A DNA stretch of 64,000 bases from an uncultured Eubacteriales bacterium. Its GTDB lineage: Bacteria; Bacillota; Clostridia; Lachnospirales; Lachnospiraceae. The notes beneath the pieces were generated by a model. The model was not told where the DNA came from and did no database searches. It saw only the letters and a list, made by a program, of their open reading frames with translations. The stretch covers positions 1 through 64,000 of the forward strand of contig CASDVE010000017.1 of assembly GCA_949284175.1 (NCBI GenBank). Direction: 5' to 3'. A program made the position numbers and the translations under genes. Below are positions 28,433 through 38,264 of the stretch, piece by piece; the first letter of the stretch is position 1; each line of letters starts with the position of its first letter.

Positions 28433-28459
28433 ACCAAGCAGGGAATTTCCCTACTTGGT
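28433..28459 (-). terminator. Hairpin between the GH38 and GH31 genes
   Basis: ACCAAG-x-AGGGAA and TTCCCT-x-CTTGGT (28433-28459) form an almost continuous 13-bp palindromic stem. On the minus strand it is followed by TTTCTCGTT, a weak tail. It may be a partial terminator or processing site that sets GH31 expression below GH38. Confidence 0.5.
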
Positions 28460-28502
28460 CTTCTATTCCAGATACTCTTGTTCCTTCTTAATACTAACCG
28501 TT

Positions 28503-31500
28503 TTATAAAGAAAACAAAATAGTTTTTATCTCGTATGGCTTAATGGTCATAACAATTTCTTTTCCTGTTTTTGCTTCTTCTAATGGACGTTCTCTTAAGT
28601 CACCTTCTTGATAAGAGGTATAAGCAAATCCAGTCTGAATGGTGACGTTTCTCGTTTCTCCTGCGTATTCATGGAAACGAACAACCACATATTGACCATC
28701 TTCTGATTTCTTCACCGCATCTAACTCTACATGAGCCCCTTCAAAGTTTATAAATTGTTCGAATGGAAGTTCTACTTTACCAGCAACCACTTTCATCGGA
28801 TCATTTAAGCGATATGCCTCTTCCACAACTTTGGCTTCGATGAAATCTCCTCCATGAGGAAGAAGAGAGTAAGTAAATCTATGCTCCCCTTGATCTTGTG
28901 CATAATCTGGATGGGTTGCAGATTTCAATAAGGTAATACGCATCACATGATCTTTGACATCATGTCCATATTTGCAGTCATTTAATAGGCTCACACCATA
29001 GTTTCTCTCGGAAAGATCCACATAGCGATGGGCAACACTTTCAAAGCGTGCTTGATCCCAACTTGTATTCCAATGGTTTGGACGTCTTACATTTCCATAT
29101 TGTACATCGTAGGTCGCATAGGTGGAACGAATATCCACTGGAAATGCTGCTTTTAAGAGTTGATGTTTTTCATGGAAATCCACATAAGTTTTAAAATCAA
29201 TTCTTCTATTATTGCCATAGACAATCATGTCTTGTGAAATGGTAGATGTTCCATAACTCCATTCCATATGAAGGGTTAAAGATACCGCTCCTTGTTCTAC
29301 AAGTTCAAAGACAGTTAAATTTGTAATTTCTCTCATTTTTTGCTGATAGAAAATATCAATATCCCAAGCATCATTATCTAAAGGCTTGTCTTCAAACATT
29401 TGAAGCACGTTGGCACATTCTCCTGCCTTTAAGACTTCACGCTCATATGTCTTATCAAACAATCGTTCGATTTGTCCTGCTTCATTGAAACGAATCTTAT
29501 AATATGGTGTTTCCAATTCTCTTCCATTCAAAACAAATGGAGATTGTTCTATTACTTCTTTTTCTTCAAATACAATGGTTTCAAATCCAGTGGATTTTAC
29601 CTGTTTCACTTCTACATAAGTGCCATTCGTTGTTTTTTGAGAACGTAATACTTCTCCGGCTTTATTTTTAAATACACCATTTCTTGTTTCGGAAAGTTTT
29701 ACAACATCATTTCCTGTCCAAGAAGAAGGATTGATAATGGTATACGTATTCTTCTGTTCTTTGACTACCGCATCATAAAAACTCTTCTCTACCTCTTCCC
29801 CAATTGCTTGAATGACTGGATAGTTCTTTTTGGAATCTTCATACACTTCACGAATGGAAGAACCCGGAATAATATCGTGGAATTGATGAGTTAAGATTTG
29901 TTTCCAACCTTCTGTCAACTCCTCTTGTTTTGCAAGTGACAAATTCCCTTTTGCCATAGCTTCCATAACGGTGAACCATTCCGCATTGCGGTATAAAAAT
30001 TCCATTTTACGGTTCATTAATTTATTATATCCTTGACTTGTATAAGTGCCACGATGATACTCTAAATACAGTTCTCCATCCCATGTATGCACATATTGAT
30101 CCGTATTTTCAACCGTTTTTCTTAACTTTCTAAAATAATCCTTTGCCTTTCCTGTCTTACAGTTTGGAAGTCCTGGAATTTTATCAATTCTTCTTCTAAA
30201 CTCTAACATATCGCGGTTAACACCACCGCCACCATCTCCGTATCCATAGGAAATTAAGAGATCTTTGTTCATATCCTTTTCGCTATAAGCATCCCAAACA
30301 CCTTTTACCGTAAATGGCAATAATTCCCCATTATAGGTATAGAACCAAGAGCCTGGTTCATTCCATGGGCATGGTGTTGTGATAAAATGCGTTAAAATCT
30401 CACTGCCATCAATGCCTTTCCACTTGAAGGTATCATGTGGCATACGATTGTATTGATTCCAACTAATTTTCGTTGTCATAAACATGGAAATGCCCGCTTT
30501 TTTTAGAATCTGTGGCAATGCCCAAGAATATCCAAACACATCTGGTAGCCATAAATATTCGGTTTCTTGATCAAATTCTTCTTTAAAAAACTTACTTCCA
30601 AGTAAAATCTGACGAGTTAACGATTCTCCACTTGTCAAGTTGCAATCAGCTTCTACCCACATGGCACCGCCAGTTTCCCACTGACCATCTCTTGCCTTTT
30701 GTTTCATTTCCTCATACAATTCTGGGAAATCTTCTTTTACATATTCATAAATTTGAGGCTGTGTTTGTAAAAAAATATATTCTGGATATTTTTCCATCAA
30801 ACGCATAACCGTTGAGAAAGAGCGAGATGCCTTTTCTCTTGTATGTTTTAATCTCCAAAGCCAAGCCACATCAATATGGGTATGTCCAATGCAAGTCACA
30901 TTGATGGAAGAATGTTTCTCCATTTCTTCAATGGAAGCGTTTAAATCATCATCCGCTTCATGAACAGAGCAATAAAATTCTTCACTCCCTGGATAAGACC
31001 AATCAATCTTATTTAAAGAGCGATTCAATGCCTTTAACAAATCATGACGAACCGGATCATCTTCTTTTAACACTAAGACTGTTTTATATACCATATAGGC
31101 AAGATAATAATAGTCATCCACTTTCTCATCTAACCATGCAATTTGTGCTTGGTTAATGCGGTGTTCTTGGTCTTTTGGCACACCCCCACCTTCTAATCCT
31201 GACCAAAGTCGAAATGTGAAGTCTACGGTTGTTCCACAACAAGATTTCTCTAAAAAGACTTCTTTATGGTTGCTATCCACACCTTGATATGGCTTTTTAT
31301 TCAAATAAAGAAGGGATTCAAAACCAGAGTTATTTCCTGCTCCTGTATTTCCAAAATCAAAAATACCTAATACTTGCTTTTCTTTCCACTCTGTTGGAAT
31401 CGCAATCTCCTTATGAAGCCATAAGTAGCGATCTCTTCCTGCCCATGTTTCTCCTGTTTTTATGGTCGTAAATCCGCTAAAATCTGTTGGCACTTCTGGA

Positions 31501-31619
31501 TTTGTTTTCCCTTGTGTATCTTCTTGTGACAAAAATTCTTTTATTTCAATCGCATCGCGATAACGATAATTTTTTAATTCTTCAATTCTTCGTTCTGCTT
31601 TACGCTCTGTCAAAAACAT
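28503..31619 (-). CDS. Alpha-mannosidase, glycoside hydrolase family 38
   Basis: A 1038-residue cytosolic exo-alpha-mannosidase of the bacterial MngB-like group. The zinc-binding HTHIDVAWLWR motif (near residue 245) and the nucleophile-containing WLPDVFGYSWALPQIL (near 355) define the N-terminal catalytic domain; the rest is the mannosidase middle and C-terminal beta domains. No signal peptide. It is the first gene of the hydrolase transcript and has AAGGAGG before its ATG. It would release mannose from imported alpha-mannosides such as N-glycan or yeast mannan fragments. Confidence 0.95.
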   Translation of the reverse strand: MFLTERKAERRIEELKNYRYRDAIEIKEFLSQEDTQGKTNPEVPTDFSGFTTIKTGETWAGRDRYLWLHKEIAIPTEWKEKQVLGIFDFGNTGAGNNSGFESLLYLNKKPYQGVDSNHKEVFLEKSCCGTTVDFTFRLWSGLEGGGVPKDQEHRINQAQIAWLDEKVDDYYYLAYMVYKTVLVLKEDDPVRHDLLKALNRSLNKIDWSYPGSEEFYCSVHEADDDLNASIEEMEKHSSINVTCIGHTHIDVAWLWRLKHTREKASRSFSTVMRLMEKYPEYIFLQTQPQIYEYVKEDFPELYEEMKQKARDGQWETGGAMWVEADCNLTSGESLTRQILLGSKFFKEEFDQETEYLWLPDVFGYSWALPQILKKAGISMFMTTKISWNQYNRMPHDTFKWKGIDGSEILTHFITTPCPWNEPGSWFYTYNGELLPFTVKGVWDAYSEKDMNKDLLISYGYGDGGGGVNRDMLEFRRRIDKIPGLPNCKTGKAKDYFRKLRKTVENTDQYVHTWDGELYLEYHRGTYTSQGYNKLMNRKMEFLYRNAEWFTVMEAMAKGNLSLAKQEELTEGWKQILTHQFHDIIPGSSIREVYEDSKKNYPVIQAIGEEVEKSFYDAVVKEQKNTYTIINPSSWTGNDVVKLSETRNGVFKNKAGEVLRSQKTTNGTYVEVKQVKSTGFETIVFEEKEVIEQSPFVLNGRELETPYYKIRFNEAGQIERLFDKTYEREVLKAGECANVLQMFEDKPLDNDAWDIDIFYQQKMREITNLTVFELVEQGAVSLTLHMEWSYGTSTISQDMIVYGNNRRIDFKTYVDFHEKHQLLKAAFPVDIRSTYATYDVQYGNVRRPNHWNTSWDQARFESVAHRYVDLSERNYGVSLLNDCKYGHDVKDHVMRITLLKSATHPDYAQDQGEHRFTYSLLPHGGDFIEAKVVEEAYRLNDPMKVVAGKVELPFEQFINFEGAHVELDAVKKSEDGQYVVVRFHEYAGETRNVTIQTGFAYTSYQEGDLRERPLEEAKTGKEIVMTIKPYEIKTILFSL

Positions 31620-31807
31620 TTCGTATTAATCCTCCTTGTATGCCGATAATAAATGATACCTTAATACTAACACGAACAGGAAAAATATGCCATTCACATT
31701 ATTCTATATTTAGTGTAAAAATTTCAGTTATTCTCCTGTCATTCTTTTGTCATATTTATCCAAAACAGTATTTTTTTGTATGATGGGAAAAGAATTTTTT
31801 ATCATAC

Positions 31808-31846
31808 AAAAAAGGCCGTTGCAGAAATTGCAACAGCCTTTTTCTC
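31808..31846 (-). terminator. Terminator after the DUF975 gene
   Basis: GGCCGTTGC (31814-31822) pairs with GCAACAGCC (31830-31838) and is flanked by A and T runs. It ends the minus-strand transcript containing rng and the DUF975 gene. Confidence 0.85.
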
Positions 31847-31853
31847 TATCTTC

Positions 31854-32612
31854 TTAAAGTTTTCTCTCCTTTAAACAAACATACAGTTCACTTTTTGCCG
31901 CCTGATAGTATGGCATAACTAAAACCCAGCCAACTCCTCCTAAAAGCGTAGCTAATAAAAACCAGCCTAGAAAAGAAAGTTGAAAAACAAAAATATTCCA
32001 TTTTTCTCCATTTGTCATTTTACGACTCATTGCAATGGCTTGTTCTGTTGTTAAATCTGGATTTTCTACCAACAAATACGGAATAAAAAAATATTCATAG
32101 TATTTTATAATACCAGGAATCAGGAAGAGCAAACTCCAAAGAAACGTATATAAACTGCGTAAAAATGAAACTTTTACCACATTCATATAACTTTTTTGAA
32201 AGGGAGCAAGCATTTCATTGATACCTGTTTCCTGATAACGATTCTTTAAAAAGAAAGAATATAACCCAACTTCTAACACTTGCACAATGAAAATTTGATA
32301 TAATACTCCAATAATGCTTCGCAGTATGACAAAAATACCACTGATTAACACTGATATGATAGCAATGGGATTAAAATAATAATTCCCTGCCACTGGATAG
32401 TAAAATTGCATTCCATTCATCATCAAACGGCGAACGGAATGATGTGTGATAGAATCCGCATAGGAAAAATAGGGAATTTGACTAAATCCTCTCCACATAT
32501 CCCCAAACGCTCCACTGAGTACGGCATAAATAAAGCAAGCTAAAAGTCCCCATAGATAAAAGTGTTTTAGTGATAACTTCGCATTATTTTTTAGTTCTGC
32601 TCGAGAAAACAT
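31854..32612 (-). CDS. DUF975 family membrane protein
   Basis: A 252-residue integral membrane protein of the DUF975 family with about six helices, including a conserved PYYQAAKSELYVCLKE end and the ENPDLTTEQAIAMSRKMTNGEKW cytosolic loop. Function unknown. I start it at 32612, five bases downstream of the rng stop codon, with AAAGGGG upstream; the frame is open ten codons further into rng. Gene order suggests it is cotranscribed with rng. Confidence 0.85.
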   Translation of the reverse strand: MFSRAELKNNAKLSLKHFYLWGLLACFIYAVLSGAFGDMWRGFSQIPYFSYADSITHHSVRRLMMNGMQFYYPVAGNYYFNPIAIISVLISGIFVILRSIIGVLYQIFIVQVLEVGLYSFFLKNRYQETGINEMLAPFQKSYMNVVKVSFLRSLYTFLWSLLFLIPGIIKYYEYFFIPYLLVENPDLTTEQAIAMSRKMTNGEKWNIFVFQLSFLGWFLLATLLGGVGWVLVMPYYQAAKSELYVCLKERKL

Positions 32613-32616
32613 ATTC

Positions 32617-33810
32617 CTATCCCCTTTCTCCAAGTTGTTCATAGATTGGCTTCATCACTTTTTTTCTCGTAATTTCCACAAGATTTAGCTTTGTCATATC
32701 AATGACATCTGTTTTAATTCGATCCTTTGCTACAAAGCCTTTTAACGCATTCATCAGTTCTTCTTTTGCCTCTTCTGTGTCCAAATCAATAAAGTCCACA
32801 ATGATAATTCCTGATAAATTCCTGAGTCGAATCTGCCTTGCAATTTCTTTTCCTGCCTCTAAATTAATCAATCGAAAATGCTCTTTTGCCTTTTTCTTGT
32901 TAACGGACTTTCCTGTATTCACATCGATCACAACCATGGCTTCTGTTGGTTGAATGATCAAATACCCTCCTGATTTTAACCAAACTCTCTCCTTTAGAGC
33001 CTCTTCAATATCTTTTTCAAGCCCCAAAAGATTGGAAAGCGAAATCTGCTCATCCTGATAATACTCTAACTTTTTTGCATCCTCTTGTTGATATTCTTTT
33101 AAATATTCTTCTATTTCTTGGTACACATCCTCACAATCCGTTACAATCCGTTCAAAAGATGCACTATTTTGATCTCTAAGCTCTGTTAAATAAGATTTTG
33201 GAGCTTGATATAGTACTTGTCCTGCTGTACGAAATTTTGCAACTTTTATCAACTCTTCGTATTTTTCTACAAGGCGTTTTGCTTCGCTTTCTAGCTCTTC
33301 TTCACAATACCCTTCTGCGTTTGTTCGCACAATCCAGCCATATTCTTTGGAGCTGAATTTTTTAAGAATATTTTTTAGTCGATTCCGTTCGTCCATAGAT
33401 CTAATTTTATTGGATACCCCAATACTGCATTTTCCCGCAGTCAAAATGAGAAACTTTCCTGTTAAATTTAAGTGGGATGTAGCCCCTGCAAGTTTTGTTT
33501 TCATCGCTTCTTTTTGAATCTGAACGAGCAATAAATCCCCTTCTGCTACCTTCTTTGTATTTTTGGCATTCAAAAAAATAGGAGAAGTATTATCGCCCAA
33601 CGAATAATAGCATAAATCCTCGTTTCCAAGATCTAAAAAAGCTCCATTGATGTTTTTTACAACATTTTTTACCTTTGCAACATAAATATTTCCAAGAGCA
33701 AATTTTTCTTCTTGCTCTTTATGAAACTGCAATTCTGACAGACGATTATTTTCATAAAGGGCAGTAACAATCTGCCCTTTTCTTTTTGTAATAATAAGTT
33801 TTCCAGCCAT
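32617..33810 (-). CDS. rng: Ribonuclease E/G family protein
   Basis: A 397-residue endoribonuclease for rRNA and mRNA processing. An N-terminal S1 domain (VAKVKNVVKNINGAFLDLGNE) is followed by the RNase H-like and DNase I-like parts with the catalytic metal-binding aspartates in VVIDVNTGKSV and IIVDFIDL. The protein ends right after the conserved TKLNLVEITRKKV block, so the zinc-link CPxC motif and small domain of E. coli RNase G are missing, as is common in clostridial members. It is one base from the DUF2344 gene. Confidence 0.92.
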   Translation of the reverse strand: MAGKLIITKRKGQIVTALYENNRLSELQFHKEQEEKFALGNIYVAKVKNVVKNINGAFLDLGNEDLCYYSLGDNTSPIFLNAKNTKKVAEGDLLLVQIQKEAMKTKLAGATSHLNLTGKFLILTAGKCSIGVSNKIRSMDERNRLKNILKKFSSKEYGWIVRTNAEGYCEEELESEAKRLVEKYEELIKVAKFRTAGQVLYQAPKSYLTELRDQNSASFERIVTDCEDVYQEIEEYLKEYQQEDAKKLEYYQDEQISLSNLLGLEKDIEEALKERVWLKSGGYLIIQPTEAMVVIDVNTGKSVNKKKAKEHFRLINLEAGKEIARQIRLRNLSGIIIVDFIDLDTEEAKEELMNALKGFVAKDRIKTDVIDMTKLNLVEITRKKVMKPIYEQLGERG

Positions 33811-33811
33811 A

Positions 33812-34549
33812 TTAGTTCGCCTTTTCTTCTAAAACCTCTTGTTTTGGTTCAAGAATTTCCATTCCAATCGCCCCAAGTGGAATCAATTCCCCTTCGTTTT
33901 CTGGATTCCACATATAGGTTTCTAAACGATGAATTTGTATTCCAAATGGCTCATAGTCCACATTGCATGCCTGACAAAGTGCTATCATAACCGTTTCTGG
34001 TTTTAGATTGGCAACACTTCCTGTTGCAAGACGCATAAAGATAGTATTGCCTCTTTGTTCCAATTGATAAATCATTGGGCGAATATCCACTTCTTTTTCA
34101 CTTTTTTTCGTCTTTTTCATAACAAGTATGGTTTCTTTATTTATAAATTCTTCCAGTTTTTCAAAAAACGGATGGTTTTTATAATATCCTTCTTTTATGC
34201 TAACGGCATAGTCTGCACCTGCAACACTTGCCATGGCATTTTCCGCTTTTTCTGGCAACTCCTTAAATTCTAAAATGCAAAGTTCTTCCACCATCACTTG
34301 GTTGATCTTTCTTACCATCTCTTCACTTGTATCCACGCTCTCAAACTCCGCATCAAGGTATTCTCCTTCACTTGTAAGACCAATCCCCAATGGAGAGGCA
34401 AAAGAAAGAAGTTGGTGAGGACTAAATCCTTTGGAATATGCCACATCCACCTCCGCTCTTCTAAATGCTTTTTGAAAATAACGCATCACATCAAGATGTC
34501 CAATAAATTTTAAACTTCCAACTTTTTTAAACTTAATTCTAACCTTCAT
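33812..34549 (-). CDS. DUF2344 (TIGR03936) radical-SAM-associated protein
   Basis: A 245-residue protein of the TIGR03936/DUF2344 family, which habitually pairs with the large radical SAM protein encoded next to it. It begins MKVRIKFKKVGSLKFIGHLDVMRYFQKAFRRA, the family hallmark. The ATG at 34549 has GGAGGAG upstream and overlaps the radical SAM gene by 11 nt, implying translational coupling; an upstream in-frame start is less likely. Its activity is unknown, but conserved linkage to rng suggests RNA modification or processing. Confidence 0.9.
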   Translation of the reverse strand: MKVRIKFKKVGSLKFIGHLDVMRYFQKAFRRAEVDVAYSKGFSPHQLLSFASPLGIGLTSEGEYLDAEFESVDTSEEMVRKINQVMVEELCILEFKELPEKAENAMASVAGADYAVSIKEGYYKNHPFFEKLEEFINKETILVMKKTKKSEKEVDIRPMIYQLEQRGNTIFMRLATGSVANLKPETVMIALCQACNVDYEPFGIQIHRLETYMWNPENEGELIPLGAIGMEILEPKQEVLEEKAN

Positions 34550-36401
34550 AGCAGACTCCTCCTCCGAACACTCTCGCTCCACAGCCAACACATTGTTGAC
34601 GGCAGTTTGGCGTAATCACTTGATCACTGGTAGCTCTTAGCCATTCCCGTTTTAAGAAGTCTTTTGTCACACCGATGTCAATGAAATCCCATGGGAACAC
34701 TTCATCGAGCTCACGTTTTCTAGTCGTATAGAAGTCCACATCAATCTTATTTTTCTCAAAGACATCCATCCAAATATCGTATTTAAAATGCTCTGTCCAA
34801 GCGTCATAAATACAGCCTGCTTTATAAGCGTCATAGATAGCTTTGCTGAGTTTTCTATCTCCACGAGCAAAAACTCCTTCTAAAATCGTAGTCTGTGCAT
34901 CATGCCACTGGAATTTTAAACTCTTTCTATTATGTTGTGCTTTCATTTCATCATTGACAATATGAGCTTTGTCTTTATAATCTGTCATATTCACCATTGT
35001 CGCCCATTGAAGTGGTGTGAATGGCTTTGGAATAAAGAAAGAAGCACTTGCTGTAATGGAAATTCTTCCATGACGATCTTCTGGTGGCAATGTATAATAT
35101 GCCATAGCAATATCTTCTGCAAGGTGAGCAATATCTTTAATATCTTCTTCCGTTTCTGTTGGAAGTCCTAACATAAAGTAGAGCTTAATTCGACTCCATC
35201 CACCTTTGAATGCCTCAACAGCTCCATTTAAAATATCTTCTTTTGTCAAACCTTTATTGATGACATCACGCATTCTTTGTGACCCTGCTTCTGGTGCAAA
35301 TGTCATACTTCCCTTTTTCACATCTTGCACACGGCTCATAACATCCAAAGAGAACTCATCAATACGAAGAGATGGCAAGGAAATATTAATTCTCTTCTTC
35401 TGACATTCATCAATTAAGAAATAGGTGAGTTCCTTTAACGCTGAATAATCGCTAGAGCTTAAAGAACTCAATGTAATCTCATCCTGCCCTGTATTTTTCA
35501 ACATTTTTATGGCATACTCTTTTAACATATTGACATCCCGTTCACGAACAGGACGATAAATCTGTCCTGCTTGACAAAAACGGCATCCACGAATACATCC
35601 TCTTTGGATCTCTAACACAACTCGATCTTGTGTCACTTTTATATAAGGTACAAGCGGTTTTTCTGGATAGTAAGTGTTGGTCATATCCATTTGAATTTGC
35701 TTACGAATCTTTCTTGGCATTTCTTCATCAATTGGATAAAACTCTTTGACGGTTCCATCCTCATGATAAGCAACTTCATACATAGAAGGAGCATAGATGC
35801 CTTCCATTTTTCCGGCTTCCTTTAAAAATTCCTTTCGGCTCTTTCCTTCTGCCTTCATAGTCTTATAGAGATCGATTAATTCAAAATAAATGGTTTCTCC
35901 TTCACCAATATAAAACAGATCAAAAAAGTCCGCAAGAGGTTCTGGATTATAGGTGCAAGGACCTCCACCGATAACAATGGGATCATCTTGGCCACGATCT
36001 TTTGCATAAACCGGAATTTTGGAAAGATCTAGCACCTGCAAAATATTTGTATAACACATTTCATATTGAATCGTGATTCCAAGAAAGTCAAAATCCTTGA
36101 TTGGATCTTGAGATTCCAATGCAAAAAGAGGGATGTCCTTTTCTCTCATAATTTGATCCAAATCTGTCCACGGAGAATAAACACGCTCGCACCAAATATC
36201 CTCTCTTTGATTGAGCATATCATATAAAATTTGGATTCCTAAATGGGACATTCCAATCTCATAGACATCTGGAAAGCACATGGCAAACCTCACATCAATG
36301 TCTTTTTTGTCTTTTGTAATCATATTGATTTCATTTCCAATATAACGAGCTGGTTTCTCGATTGTTAGTAAAATTTCATCATCTAATGCTAATTTTCTCA
36401 T
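34539..36401 (-). CDS. TIGR03960-type radical SAM protein (B12-binding-like)
   Basis: A 620-residue radical SAM protein. The 4Fe-4S motif C-x3-C-x2-C is in RGCIRGCRFCQAGQIYRP, preceded by a cobalamin-binding-like N-terminal region (FPDVYEIGMSHLGIQILYDMLNQ) and followed by the TIM-barrel core and a cysteine-rich end (CRQQCVGCGARVFGGGVC). The start at 36401 follows AAAGGG; the frame extends ten codons upstream. Its reaction is not established; partners are the DUF2344 protein and rng. Confidence 0.9.
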   Translation of the reverse strand: MRKLALDDEILLTIEKPARYIGNEINMITKDKKDIDVRFAMCFPDVYEIGMSHLGIQILYDMLNQREDIWCERVYSPWTDLDQIMREKDIPLFALESQDPIKDFDFLGITIQYEMCYTNILQVLDLSKIPVYAKDRGQDDPIVIGGGPCTYNPEPLADFFDLFYIGEGETIYFELIDLYKTMKAEGKSRKEFLKEAGKMEGIYAPSMYEVAYHEDGTVKEFYPIDEEMPRKIRKQIQMDMTNTYYPEKPLVPYIKVTQDRVVLEIQRGCIRGCRFCQAGQIYRPVRERDVNMLKEYAIKMLKNTGQDEITLSSLSSSDYSALKELTYFLIDECQKKRINISLPSLRIDEFSLDVMSRVQDVKKGSMTFAPEAGSQRMRDVINKGLTKEDILNGAVEAFKGGWSRIKLYFMLGLPTETEEDIKDIAHLAEDIAMAYYTLPPEDRHGRISITASASFFIPKPFTPLQWATMVNMTDYKDKAHIVNDEMKAQHNRKSLKFQWHDAQTTILEGVFARGDRKLSKAIYDAYKAGCIYDAWTEHFKYDIWMDVFEKNKIDVDFYTTRKRELDEVFPWDFIDIGVTKDFLKREWLRATSDQVITPNCRQQCVGCGARVFGGGVCYEG

Positions 36402-36741
36402 AGTTTCCCTTTCATTTTGTTTCATATGCACCTTGTTTGCTGGTATTTTTTATCTTTCTGTCTTTATTCATCAAATGATTGTTTCATTTCATCGTATAAC
36501 ATCATTTACCTATTGCATATCTTAACAATTATACTTATTTTAAGGAAGAACTTCAAGTAAATATTTTTCGTTCCTATGTATCTCTTCAATTCCATAGATC
36601 TTCTAACATATTTATGGAAATATGAATATCTAAAGCGAATTTTATCATAAATTATCATAAAATATCGATACTCCAATTGACATATTAAATAGTAAGCTCT
36701 ATAATAAACTAATCTAATATTTTATTGAAAGAGGTCTTATT
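36402..36741 (+). promoter_or_regulatory. Intergenic region with the chemoreceptor promoter and a tandem repeat
   Basis: A 340-bp gap between divergent genes. TTGACA (36677-36682) and TATAAT (36700-36705) with a 17-nt spacer form a strong plus-strand promoter for the chemoreceptor. Directly upstream, TTATCATAAA occurs twice in tandem (36642-36661), one helical turn apart, a possible regulator site. I see no other gene or terminator in it. Confidence 0.7.
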
Positions 36742-38264
36742 ATGAAGCACAGTATTAAATGGATTACCAGAATTCGTCTTACACTAGTACTTTTTTTTCT
36801 TATCCTTCTCTCTATTTCATCACTACTTGCTATGTTAAAAATCCATCGCACCCATAATGAAGTATCCGAACGGCAAAGCATTCTAAATATGGCTTTGGAT
36901 GGCAAGCGTGCCCATTATGCTTGGGCTGAAAACTTAAGTTCATCACTAGGACTTCATACCGAGTTTACAGGCACTACGGATTATACTGCTTGTGATCTCG
37001 GAAAATGGTTATATAGCGATCATACCAATACTTCTCAAAAAGAACAAGAGCTTATCGCTCAAATAATTCCCCTGCACCAAACAATTCATACTTCAGCTGA
37101 AGACTTACTCTCTTTACAACAAACAAATCCAGAAAAAGCAAAAACAGACTATATTAATTATGTTCGTCCTAATATAACCAAACTTGTTAGTCTTTTAGAC
37201 GAAGTCATTCAAAATTGTCAAGATGATGTAATCGCAAGTGAAGAAGTTGCTATCAGAACAACTGCTATTGCTATCATCATTATGTTTATCTTATTTCTTT
37301 TCTCATTATTTAGTTGTATTCGATTTTCATCCTACATAAAGCGTAACATCATTCTTCCTCTTCTATCCATCCAAGAAGGAAGCAATAAATTACGAAAAGG
37401 CGAATTGGATTTTGAACTTTCTGTCGATTCCAATAATGAAGTCAGTGATTTAGCAAATAATTTAAATGAATCCGTATTTCGACTTCGAGAATATATTTTA
37501 GAGCTTCTTCCAATTTAAGAACTTCCTCAAGCTCTATTGCTCAATGTTCTGAGGAGATCAAACAAGGAGTTCTTGAACAAAAAACTACCTCAGACATGCT
37601 TTCTAATATTATTTCGTCTATTTTAGAACAAGTTCAATTTAATGCAACACAAGTTTCTGAAAGCACAGTTTCTGCAACCGTCATTGGTGAAGAAATGCGT
37701 AATAGCAATGTACAAATCTCTCATTTAATCACCGCCATGGAAGAAATGACCCAAAGTTCTTCTGAAATCAGTAGCATCATCAAAACCATTGAAGACATTT
37801 CCTTCCAAACGAATATTTTAGCTCTAAACGCAGCCGTTGAAGCCGCAAGAGCAGGCGTTGCTGGTAAAGGGTTTGCAGTTGTTGCTGATGAAGTTAAAAA
37901 TTTGGCATCAAGATCCTCCAAAGCCTCACAAATGACAGCAGAACTTATCAATCGTTCTGTTACTTCCATTGAACGTGGCTCAGAAATTGTTACTTCCACA
38001 GCTAATATGTTAAAGACAGTAGAAAAGAATACAACAGAAGTCATTCATAAAATTCATACGGTGGCAGATAGTTATCAGACTCAAGTAGCTTCTTTATCTC
38101 AATTAAAGGATGGTTTACAACAGATTACGCATGTCATTCATGCCAATTCTATTACCGCTTCTACTGGCACAGAAGATAGCGATAAAATGGCAACTATGGC
38201 AAGGGAACTGGATCATATGCTTCAAAATTTTCAATTAGAAAAAGGAAGCAAAGCCTCTATCTGA
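36742..38264 (+). pseudogene. Methyl-accepting chemotaxis protein with CZB domain, split by a frameshift
   Basis: Two consecutive frames make one chemoreceptor. Part one (to 37518) has a membrane helix (11-31), an outside CZB zinc-binding domain with ligands H58, C84 (ACDLGKWLY), H112 and H116, a second helix (about 194-214) and a HAMP domain. Part two (from the frame containing 37596) holds the signalling hairpin with the tip [20 protein letters not shown]. Loss of one G at GAG(G)CT near 37501-37504 separates them: adding it back gives E-A-S-S-N-L-R in the family register. Either a real disruption or a sequence error; no slippery heptamer is in frame. Confidence 0.85.

Noticed and set aside
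37499-37536. Programmed frameshift in the chemoreceptor gene
   Set aside because: The base lost lies in GAG(G)CT with no X XXY YYZ heptamer in frame; the nearby 8-bp inverted repeat has a 22-nt loop and is weak.
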